This document shows positions 53,039-59,471 of a stretch of 64,000 bases of DNA, in pieces. A program made the translations under genes and the position numbers. The notes below the pieces were generated by a model. The model saw only the letters and a list, made by a program, of their open reading frames with translations, was not told where the DNA came from and made no database searches. How positions within the stretch are numbered: the stretch's first letter is position 1; every line of letters starts with the position of its first letter. Source of the stretch: JBDTSW01 sp963758845 (GTDB taxonomy: Bacteria; Actinomycetota; Thermoleophilia; Solirubrobacterales; 70-9); assembly GCA_963758845.1 (NCBI GenBank), contig CAVWWX010000002.1, positions 124,001 to 188,000 of the forward strand, in the 5' to 3' direction.

Positions 53039-53761
53039 ATGGGAAACGATCCCCAAGTAGGTGGGCCCGCTCTCCGACTGTCCTCGGTGGACCGGTTCGA
53101 GCACCTGATGGTCGTTGAGGTCGAGGGCGAGTTGCAGGAGGCCACTGGGCAGCGCTGGGCAGCGCTCTTGCGCGGTGCCCTCGAACAACGTGCGGAGGGC
53201 ATCGCCGTCGATCTGAGGGGCTGCAGTGGCGTTGACGCACACTCCCGCCGACGGCTCCTGGAGGCTGCGAGAACCTTGAAGGGTCGCGGCGGTTCTGGCG
53301 TTGCCCTGGTGCTGTTGCCCGGATCGCCCCTCGCCCAACGACTTCGCCTGCTCGCCACCGACGAGCTGGCGATCTGCAACAGCACCGCAGCCGCCCTCGC
53401 GGCGCTTGGCGAGCGCCGGTTGCCCGCACCGACGGTGATCGGAGTCGAGAGGGAGGGCGGAGCGGCGATCATCGCCGTTAACGGCGAGTTCGACCTCGCG
53501 GTGGAACCCGAATTCAGCGCTGCATTGGAGGAGGCCCTCGCAGAGGAAGCGCCGCTCGTCGTTGACCTCGAACACTGCAGCTTCATCGACTCGACGGGCA
53601 TCGGACTACTGGTGCGCTCCTTTGGCCTTGCGGGTGATCGCGGCTTCGCGCTGGTGGCGTCGGGACCCCAGGTTCACCGGGTGCTGGATCTGGTCGGGAT
53701 CCCGGAGCAGCTCCCGACCTACAACACCCGCCGCGACGCGATCGGCGCTCTTTCGTCCTAG
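53039..53761 (+). CDS. Double-STAS-domain anti-anti-sigma-like protein
   Basis: Protein of 240 residues with two STAS domains. The second (about 130-235) has VVDLEHCSFIDSTGIGLLV with the phosphorylatable Ser of anti-anti-sigma factors. The first (about 18-115) has the same layout but its site reads VDAHSRRRLLEA, so it is degenerate. It would release a sigma factor (SigB type) by binding its anti-sigma kinase; none is in the window. The ribosome site AAGGAAG is good. The degenerate first domain may act as a dominant-negative or scaffold part. Confidence 0.8.
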   Translation: MGNDPQVGGPALRLSSVDRFEHLMVVEVEGELQEATGQRWAALLRGALEQRAEGIAVDLRGCSGVDAHSRRRLLEAARTLKGRGGSGVALVLLPGSPLAQRLRLLATDELAICNSTAAALAALGERRLPAPTVIGVEREGGAAIIAVNGEFDLAVEPEFSAALEEALAEEAPLVVDLEHCSFIDSTGIGLLVRSFGLAGDRGFALVASGPQVHRVLDLVGIPEQLPTYNTRRDAIGALSS

Positions 53762-53785
53762 GCGAGGCCCCGTCACGCTCGGCCC

Positions 53786-53806
53786 GCGAGACACTGCGGG
53801 GTGATG
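53786..53806 (+). promoter_or_regulatory. Leaderless promoter-like motif, site 1
   Basis: GCGAGACACTGCGGGGTGATG ends at the start codon of NTF2-like paralogue 2. The block GAGACACT sits where a -10 box would place transcription start at or next to the ATG. Near-identical blocks occur at 55002 and 57710. Confidence 0.5.
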
Positions 53807-54193
53807 TCGCAGGAGAACGTCGAGGTCGTGAGGAGGTTCATCGACGCCTGGCAGAGGGATAGCGACGCAATGATCGAGTTCCTCGATCCTGACATCCAGT
53901 GGGCTCCAGTTGAGGAGAGTCACACGCCTTCTCACGGCCACGAGGGGGCACGGCGGCTCAGGGAAGGCTGGCTGGACAACTGGGATGAGCACCAACTCGA
54001 TGTCGAAGAGATGCTCGACAAGGGGGATCAGGTCGTCGCCGCCATGCGTCTTCGCGGGCGCGGAAAGCTCAGCGGAGTTGAGGTCGAGCTCGTTCATTAC
54101 TCCCAGTTCACGGTGCGCAACGGAGAAATCACCCACATCTACGAGCACGCTGCCAGGGCCGAGGCCCTCGAAGCCGCCGGGCTGCGGGAGTAG
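53804..54193 (+). CDS. NTF2/SnoaL-like protein (paralogue 2)
   Basis: Protein of 129 residues: MSQENVEVVRRFIDAWQRDS, then FLDPDIQWAPVEESHTPSHG, strands and the family tail EALEAAGLRE. The first 22 bases of the gene match paralogues 1 and 4 almost exactly. No ribosome site precedes the ATG; a GTG directly before it is an alternative start. The ligand pocket cannot be assigned. It follows the STAS gene by 43 bases. Confidence 0.83.
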   Translation: MSQENVEVVRRFIDAWQRDSDAMIEFLDPDIQWAPVEESHTPSHGHEGARRLREGWLDNWDEHQLDVEEMLDKGDQVVAAMRLRGRGKLSGVEVELVHYSQFTVRNGEITHIYEHAARAEALEAAGLRE

Positions 54194-54283
54194 TTCAACG
54201 GTCAATGGCTCGCCACCATCACGGGGTTTCGCGAAAGAGCGGCCGGGTAGACCCGACCCGTAAGCCCGGGCAGGGAGGCCCGA

Positions 54284-54448
54284 ATGTTCACAAGCAAGGC
54301 GCAACACCGCATCCGGACCTTGGAGGCGCAGCTGCAGGAGCAGAAAGCCGTGCGTCGGAGTCTGATCGCTCGGGTGACCCGGTTGGAGCGGGACCTGGCG
54401 GATTCCCGAAACGATTCCCGTAAGCGGGAACGCGCCCAACCCCTCTAA
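54284..54448 (+). CDS. Small coiled-coil protein, 54 residues
   Basis: ATG at 54284 with a good ribosome site (GGGAGG). MFTSKAQHRIRTLEAQLQ starts a heptad pattern (leucine/isoleucine/valine at a and d) that continues to RLERDLADSRND and ends in a basic tail. The last codons overlap a hairpin TTCCCG-TAAG-CGGGAA (54415-54430). It lies between paralogue 2 and the next hypothetical gene. I do not know a family for it. Confidence 0.55.
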   Translation: MFTSKAQHRIRTLEAQLQEQKAVRRSLIARVTRLERDLADSRNDSRKRERAQPL

Positions 54449-54611
54449 GCCGCCGGGGTAGGGCCGTCACGGCGTTTTTACGCAGCGCGTTACTCGGCGG
54501 CGAGCCACCTCGACGTTCGATGCGACCGCCGAAGGGGGTTGTCCCCCAGCATTATCCCGGTTAGGGTCGGCCGCCCATGGACACGTCACACATCGCGCCA
54601 GCTTCAAGCCC

Positions 54612-54956
54612 GTGACCGACCCCTTCCAACCGCCCTTCGCGTCCCGGGAGGAGCGCATCGCGCACAACGAGTCCTGGTCGCGAAGCCTCAACGAGCGTCG
54701 GGCCGAGTGGGTGAGCGGCCGTGACGAGATGACCGGTTTTCGATGTGAGTGCTGGCTAGACGACTGCGGGGAGCGCATTCCGCTCTCTGCCGAGGACTGG
54801 AAGATGGTTCGTGCCGAGCCGAATCGGTTCGCGGTCGCGCCCCACCACCTCGCTGACGATGTCGAGGCGGCGGTCGAAAAGCGTTCTCGCTTCTGGATAG
54901 TCGAGAAGCTCGGCGAGGCAGGCGAGGTCGCGGAAGAGTTAGCGACTTCGGACTGA
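54612..54956 (+). CDS. Hypothetical protein with CxCWxxxC motif
   Basis: Protein of 114 residues with GTG start, charged and helical N-terminus (REERIAHNESWSRSLNERRAEW), then FRCECWLDDCGERIPLSAEDW and RFAVAPHHLADDVE, and RFWIVEKLGEAGEVAEE at the end. The three Cys suggest a small zinc site. Similar proteins are common in the Thermoleophilia, always without function. A stretch TTATCCCGGTTAGG lies upstream; no clear promoter. Confidence 0.68.
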   Translation: MTDPFQPPFASREERIAHNESWSRSLNERRAEWVSGRDEMTGFRCECWLDDCGERIPLSAEDWKMVRAEPNRFAVAPHHLADDVEAAVEKRSRFWIVEKLGEAGEVAEELATSD

Positions 54957-55001
54957 CGGACGGTAATCGTCCAAGCGTCCCCTCCCCGCATGTCGCTCGG
55001 G

Positions 55002-55024
55002 CGCGAGATACTGCGCGGGCGATG
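55002..55024 (+). promoter_or_regulatory. Leaderless promoter-like motif, site 2
   Basis: CGCGAGATACTGCGCGGGCG runs straight into the ATG of the truncated NTF2-like gene. GAGATACT is the putative -10, nine bases before the start codon. Confidence 0.55.
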
Positions 55025-55228
55025 CCCGACCGAGATGAGGAGAACATCCGAAGCCTTCGTCGCGCTCTCGACGCGTTCAGTCGCGGCGATTTCGATGCCG
55101 CGATGGAGATGGCCCATCCCACCTGGGCCGTCTGGACCCTGGACGACGACGGCCTGATAACGCGAGTGGAAGGCTTCCTCATCCATCAGGAGAGCGAGGC
55201 CCGCGAAGCCGCCGGGCTCTCGGAGTAG
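55022..55228 (+). CDS. NTF2-like protein with internal deletion (paralogue 3)
   Basis: Only 68 residues. The first part (ENIRSLRRALDAFSRGDFDAAMEMAHP) matches the family's N-terminal helices. It then jumps to the last strands (WTLDDDGLITRVEGF) and the usual tail EAREAAGLSE. About 60 central residues are missing but the frame is kept. It has its own promoter-like motif and is four bases from paralogue 4. It may be a decaying copy or a small half-fold protein. Confidence 0.65.
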   Translation: MPDRDEENIRSLRRALDAFSRGDFDAAMEMAHPTWAVWTLDDDGLITRVEGFLIHQESEAREAAGLSE

Positions 55229-55231
55229 GCG

Positions 55232-55627
55232 ATGTCGCAGGAGAACGTCGAGGCTTTTCATCGGGGCATCGACGCCTGGAACCGAAGAGACCTTCAGGGA
55301 TGGCTTCACGGCATACACCCCGATGCTGAGCTCCACCCGAGCGCGGTCGCGGTGGAGGGCAGCGCATATCGCGGATCCGAAGGCGCGACGCAGTTTTGGC
55401 TTGACATGGAGGCCTCGTTCGACGAGTTGACGCCGAACTACGAGGAGATTCGCGACCTCGGCGACGCGGTGTTGGCCCTCGGCCGTCTCTGCGGACGGTC
55501 AAAGGAGGGGTTCCCTGTTGACATGGAATATGCGGTAGTCATGCGCTACCGCGACGGGCTCGTCGTCTGGGGTCGCTCGTGGTTCAGCCACACCCAGGCC
55601 CTCGAGGCCGCCGGGCTGCGGGAGTAG
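55232..55627 (+). CDS. NTF2/SnoaL-like protein (paralogue 4)
   Basis: Protein of 131 residues: MSQENVEAFHRGIDAWNRRDLQGWL, then GIHPDAELHPSAVAVEG and YRGSEGATQFW, and tail QALEAAGLRE. It is probably co-transcribed with the truncated paralogue just upstream. No catalytic residues assigned. A hairpin-repeat fragment follows four bases after the stop. Confidence 0.83.
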   Translation: MSQENVEAFHRGIDAWNRRDLQGWLHGIHPDAELHPSAVAVEGSAYRGSEGATQFWLDMEASFDELTPNYEEIRDLGDAVLALGRLCGRSKEGFPVDMEYAVVMRYRDGLVVWGRSWFSHTQALEAAGLRE

Positions 55628-55630
55628 CTG

Positions 55631-55646
55631 GACGAGAAGCACTACC
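55631..55646 (-). repeat. Interspersed hairpin repeat, fragment h
   Basis: GACGAGAAGCACTACC matches the outer end of the repeat family (GACGAGAAGCGACT). Only this end is preserved, directly after NTF2-like paralogue 4. Confidence 0.45.
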
Positions 55647-55690
55647 TCGGTTGGTACGGCGATGCCTCGGACGGCTGACGCGCGCGCTTC

Positions 55691-55709
55691 CGTGGATACT
55701 GCGCGGGAC
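55691..55709 (+). promoter_or_regulatory. Promoter-like motif before the MFS gene, site 4
   Basis: CGTGGATACTGCGCGGGAC matches the core GATACTGCGCGGG of the NTF2 leader motifs. Here the ATG is 28 bases downstream and has its own Shine-Dalgarno (ACGGAGG), so this gene would have a short leader. Confidence 0.45.
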
Positions 55710-55736
55710 CGCCCTGGAGTCGCCACGGAGGATTGA

Positions 55737-57146
55737 ATGAGTCAACCCGCCAGCCGCACTGTCACGATCGCCGTCGCCTGCCTTGCGACCGCGATGCTGA
55801 TGCTCGACATCAGCGTCATCAACACCGCGCTGTCCGATATCGCCGCGGGGCTGGACACCGGCCTCAGCGGCCTCCAGTGGGTGGTGGACGCGTACACGAT
55901 CCCGCTCGCCGCAACGGTGTTGACGGCCGGGGCGATCGCCGACCGGGTCGGACGCCGCCGGCTCTTCCTGATCGGGGTGGCGCTCTTCACGGGATCGTCG
56001 GCGCTCTGCGGAGCGGCCGGGGGAATCGAGATGCTCGTCGGTGCGCGCGCGATCCAGGGACTCGGGGCGTCGATGATGTTCGCGACGGCGCTGGCGCTCA
56101 TCTCCCAGGTGACGCCCGACCGCGAGGATCGGTTGAAGGCCCTCGCGGCCTACGGCGCGGCGATCGGCGCCTCGTTTGCGCTCGGGCCGTTCATCGGCGG
56201 CGCGCTCACCGAGATCTTCGGCTGGCGGGCCATCTTCCTGGTCAACGTGCCGATCGGGGCGGCGGTGCTATGGGTCACGTACCGCCTGGTCGAGGAGGGA
56301 CGCGACCCCACGCCCCGGCGCATCGACGTTCCCGGGCAGCTCACCCTGATCGGAGGGCTCTTCCTCCTGGTGCTCGGCCTGCTGCGCGGGAACGAAGAGG
56401 GCTGGGGAAGCACCGGGATCGTCGCGTCGCTGGCCGGCGCGGCGGCCCTGCTGATCGCCTTCGTCATCGTGGAGGAGCGCTCGCGGGAGCCGATGCTTCC
56501 GCTTCGCCTGCTCAGGCAGCGCCGGTTCGCAGGAGCACAGGTTGCGGTCTTCGCGATCGCCGCGTCGTTCTTCGCCGTCTTCCTCTACCTCACGCTCTAC
56601 CTGCAGTCGGTCCTCGGCTTCTCGCCGATCGAGACGGGGCTTGTGTACCTGCCGGGAACGTTCCTGGTGTTCATCGTCTCCGGCATGACGGCACAGTTCG
56701 GAGCGAGGTACTCGGCCGCGAAGATCGCCACCCTTGGGCTCGTCCTCGTTGGGGTCGGACTGGCCCTGATGCTGCTCGCCGGGGTCAACTCGTCCTGGAC
56801 GGTGCTTCTCCCCGGGCTCCTCATCACCAGCGTCGGCACCGGCCTGTTCAACCCGACCGGCAGCGCGCTCGCGCTGAACGCGCTGCCCGACGAGCAGAGC
56901 GGCCTGGCCGCGGGCGCCAACGACACGTTCCGCCAGACGGGCGTCGCAGTCGGAATCGCGGCGCTCGGCACGCTCGTCCCAGCGAGCGCGGCGCTTGGCG
57001 GGGATCTCCAGGCGTACGTCGACGGGCTCCACCACGCCCTGATCGTGAGCGCCGCCCTGGCGATCGCCGGGGCGATCGCGACTGCCTGGCTGCTGATCCC
57101 GACCGGCACTCCTGCCGAGGGAGAGGTGGCGACGGAGGCCGTGTGA
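55737..57146 (+). CDS. DHA2-type MFS drug transporter
   Basis: Membrane transporter of 469 residues with about 14 helices. Loop 2-3 has the MFS motif AGAIADRVGRRRLFLIG, and helix 1 has the LDISVINTALSDI motif of the EmrB/QacA (DHA2) branch; helix 4 carries ARAIQGLGAS. It exports drugs or metabolites by proton antiport. No repressor gene is adjacent. A second DHA2 transporter lies at 59.5 kb. Confidence 0.9.
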   Translation: MSQPASRTVTIAVACLATAMLMLDISVINTALSDIAAGLDTGLSGLQWVVDAYTIPLAATVLTAGAIADRVGRRRLFLIGVALFTGSSALCGAAGGIEMLVGARAIQGLGASMMFATALALISQVTPDREDRLKALAAYGAAIGASFALGPFIGGALTEIFGWRAIFLVNVPIGAAVLWVTYRLVEEGRDPTPRRIDVPGQLTLIGGLFLLVLGLLRGNEEGWGSTGIVASLAGAAALLIAFVIVEERSREPMLPLRLLRQRRFAGAQVAVFAIAASFFAVFLYLTLYLQSVLGFSPIETGLVYLPGTFLVFIVSGMTAQFGARYSAAKIATLGLVLVGVGLALMLLAGVNSSWTVLLPGLLITSVGTGLFNPTGSALALNALPDEQSGLAAGANDTFRQTGVAVGIAALGTLVPASAALGGDLQAYVDGLHHALIVSAALAIAGAIATAWLLIPTGTPAEGEVATEAV

Positions 57147-57198
57147 GCGGGTAGCGACCGGTCGCGGCTAGGGCGGTCGGCCGCGGCTGAACTGGCGC

Positions 57199-57277
57199 TC
57201 GCTTTCGTCCGAAGCGACTAACCCCACCCGGCGGCGAGCCCGAGCTTGACGTAGCCGCTTTTCGTCCAAAGCAGTAC
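57199..57277 (+). repeat. Interspersed hairpin repeat, copies f and g (variant)
   Basis: Copy f (57199-57223) reads TCGCTTTCGTCCGAAGCG-ACTAACC and copy g (57251-57277) GTAGCCGCTTTTCGTCCAAAG-CAGTAC. Both keep the GCTTT..AAGC arms but carry CGTCC in place of CATGCA. They lie between the MFS gene and NTF2-like paralogue 5. Confidence 0.5.
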
Positions 57278-57286
57278 TTCTCAGCA

Positions 57287-57688
57287 CTACTCCGACAGCC
57301 CGGCGGCCCCCAGCGCTTCTTGCCAGTCCCCGAAGCTGACGTTCCGACTCGCGAGCCCGTTCTCGAGAGTGAGCAGATTCCCGATTTTCAGCGTTACCTC
57401 GAGCCCATCCCGGCCCCGCCCATGGAACGTGAACAGGGCAAGAACCTGATCGTCGCCCACTGGCTCAACGCGCTCAACCTCGATGAGGAGCGTCTCCCAC
57501 GGCTCACGGAAGGTGTTCCAGAACCGCCTTAACCCCTCTTTCCCCCGATAGACGTCCTCGGTGTCGGGGAACATGTGCGCCGTCCGGAACTCGTAGTCCG
57601 GGGTGATGCGGTCCAGCAGCCACTCCAGATCGCCGCGATTCCACGCCTCGTAACTCTGTCGCACCAGCTCGACGTTCCCGTCCGACAT
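57287..57688 (-). CDS. NTF2/SnoaL-like protein (paralogue 5)
   Basis: Protein of 133 residues: MSDGNVELVRQSYEAWNRGDLEWLL, then ITPDYEFRTAHMFPD and YRGKEGLRRFWNTF, ending EALGAAGLSE. The N-terminus is a variant of MSQENVE. It is on the opposite strand to the other copies but carries the same leader motif. No clear ligand. Repeat copies f/g flank its end and copy d its start. Confidence 0.83.
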   Translation of the reverse strand: MSDGNVELVRQSYEAWNRGDLEWLLDRITPDYEFRTAHMFPDTEDVYRGKEGLRRFWNTFREPWETLLIEVERVEPVGDDQVLALFTFHGRGRDGLEVTLKIGNLLTLENGLASRNVSFGDWQEALGAAGLSE

Positions 57689-57710
57689 CGCCCGCGCAGT
57701 ATCTCGCGAT
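57686..57710 (-). promoter_or_regulatory. Leaderless promoter-like motif, site 3
   Basis: Minus strand CGCGAGATACTGCGCGGGCG runs into the ATG of paralogue 5. This is identical over 20 bases to site 2 at 55002, although the genes themselves differ. Confidence 0.55.
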
Positions 57711-57716
57711 TCGCTG

Positions 57717-57757
57717 CGCTTTCCATGCGAAGCGGCTTAGCCGCTTTCGTCCTGAGC
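57717..57757 (+). repeat. Interspersed hairpin repeat, copy d (most complete)
   Basis: GCGCTTTCCATGCGAAGCG is followed by GCTTAGCCGCTTTCGTCC. The inverted repeat AAGCGGC-TTA-GCCGCTT is perfect. It lies directly upstream of NTF2-like paralogue 5. Confidence 0.75.
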
Positions 57758-57794
57758 GCTAGACGGGCTCACCGCCCGAACAAACCCTCGGCTC

Positions 57795-58091
57795 TCAGGC
57801 TCCCGCTGTCCCTGGTTCGTCCGAGGACGCCGGAGCTGCATCCGGCGGCTCCGGTGCACGCTCGGGGGTCCCGGCGGATTCTGGTGCTGCCCCCTTTTCC
57901 GCCGCCCGCTCGCGGGCGTCACGCGCCATGTCCTCAAGGCGGTGGGCGATGCTGGTTGCGGTCGCCGCCAACTTCTCGAGGACCTCCGGGGTCTGCCGTT
58001 CGACCCCCTCCCGTGCGGAGTCCATCAACTGGTCAAAGCGTTTTTGGTACTCCTGCAGGCGCGGAACCTGCTCGTTCGTCTGCTCGGCCAT
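57795..58091 (-). CDS. Small helical protein
   Basis: Protein of 98 residues. MAEQTNEQVPRLQEYQKRF begins a long amphipathic helix that runs to MARDARERAAEKG; the last 30 residues are Pro/Ala/Glu-rich and disordered. The pattern suggests a coiled-coil or membrane-surface protein. No family recognised. It lies between repeat copies d and e. Confidence 0.65.
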   Translation of the reverse strand: MAEQTNEQVPRLQEYQKRFDQLMDSAREGVERQTPEVLEKLAATATSIAHRLEDMARDARERAAEKGAAPESAGTPERAPEPPDAAPASSDEPGTAGA

Positions 58092-58208
58092 TCCGCCGAT
58101 CCATTACCCGGTTTCGCGCGGGCTACAACGGGTCTGCTCACCGCGAAGCGTAGAGCCGGGCTAACGGCCTGCGAGCGGATCGGCCCAGGCTCACTCACGC
58201 GAACCATT

Positions 58209-58235
58209 GCGCTTTCCATGCAAAGCGACTAACTC
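58209..58235 (+). repeat. Interspersed hairpin repeat, copy e (half)
   Basis: GCGCTTTCCATGCAAAGCG followed by ACTAACTC. The first half matches copies b and d exactly; the second half is missing. Confidence 0.65.
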
Positions 58236-58297
58236 TCGGATCGGCGGGAGTCAGATGAGCCTGAGCTCCCGAGCCCGGGTGTAGCCTCGCCTAGAAG

Positions 58298-59449
58298 ATG
58301 CTCGGTTGGAGCGGCATCGTTCCGGGGGCGCTAGCCATCGTCGCGGCCGTGGTGGGAGTCGCCGCCTGCTCGGAGGACGAGGCCGAGCAGCCCGAGGCCC
58401 GATCGCTCTGCCCCGCGGCCGAGCGGCAGCCGGCGTCGCCCACCCGACCCGGGATCATCGTGCTCGATGACGCCGGCAGGCTGACCCGCTTCAGCGTTCC
58501 GGGCGCTGATGCGGTGACGACCCGGCGGGTTCCCGCTCCGCCGGAGTTGCCCGGTGTCGCTGGGGCGCGACTCGGCCTCCCGGGCCGCTACCTCGCCAAG
58601 ACACCCTCAGGAACGGAGATCGTGATGCTGCAGCGCGACGTCGCGCCCGCGAGGGACACCCTCACGATCCTCGACGGGCGTACGCTGCGGCCCCGCTGCC
58701 GGTTCCCCCTCCCGCACGGAAACCGCTACCGGGCGGTGGCGACAACCGACGATCGGCTGATCGCGTTCGGCAACCGACCTGCCGGCCAACAGAAAAACGC
58801 CTCGCTCTACACAGTGATCGATCCGGCCGGAGGCTCGCCGCAGACGCGCGTCGTTCGCCCTCCCGGCAACGACTGGTTCGTCCAGTCGGGAGCCGTGGCC
58901 GAGAACGGGCGAGACCTGATCCTCAGCTACCACGGGAGCGACACGACCGGAGCCGACCTCGTGCGACTCGATGACCCGGACCGCAAGCCGGTGGGCGTCC
59001 CCACCGTCCACGGGTCGGCGGAGGCGGTTGGGAATTCGTTCATCGCCACGACCGGGACCGACCTGGTCCGCGTCGATGCCGCTACCGGGGCGACGCAGGA
59101 ACTCGATCCCCGCGCTGAAGACGTGCACCTGATGAGTTTCGCTCTGGATGAGCGAGGCTCAGCCGCGTACATCAGCGCGTGCGGGGATCCGCCCAGCGCG
59201 AACCGGCTGGATCTGGAGACCGGAGTGCTTCACGTCGTTCCTAGCGGCAACGAGTGCGGCGACCTCCTCGGCGTGGTGGCCGGCCGATATGCGGCCCTCG
59301 CGGTGGCGCCGGGGGGCGGGGGCGAGCTCGTTGACCCGGAAGCGGTCCGCCTGCGTCAAATCGATCTCGAGGAGGGCGGGCCGAGCAAGCCACTCGGCCA
59401 GAGCGCCCCACAGGCTGTCTTGGTCGAGGTGGGCGACGCGGCGCCCTAG
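58298..59449 (+). CDS. Predicted lipoprotein with beta-propeller-like body
   Basis: Protein of 383 residues with a lipoprotein signal ending VGVAA-Cys24, a disordered spacer, and a beta-rich body. The body contains repeated short strands and turns (TLTILDGRTLRPRC, TDLVRVDAATGATQEL, NRLDLETGVLHVV), which resembles a propeller of the WD40/YncE kind. Five Cys may form disulfides outside. It is upstream of and converging on the second MFS gene. The function is unknown; surface binding is likely. Confidence 0.68.
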   Translation: MLGWSGIVPGALAIVAAVVGVAACSEDEAEQPEARSLCPAAERQPASPTRPGIIVLDDAGRLTRFSVPGADAVTTRRVPAPPELPGVAGARLGLPGRYLAKTPSGTEIVMLQRDVAPARDTLTILDGRTLRPRCRFPLPHGNRYRAVATTDDRLIAFGNRPAGQQKNASLYTVIDPAGGSPQTRVVRPPGNDWFVQSGAVAENGRDLILSYHGSDTTGADLVRLDDPDRKPVGVPTVHGSAEAVGNSFIATTGTDLVRVDAATGATQELDPRAEDVHLMSFALDERGSAAYISACGDPPSANRLDLETGVLHVVPSGNECGDLLGVVAGRYAALAVAPGGGGELVDPEAVRLRQIDLEEGGPSKPLGQSAPQAVLVEVGDAAP

Positions 59450-59471
59450 TGACTGCTTGGGTCGCCCGCGC

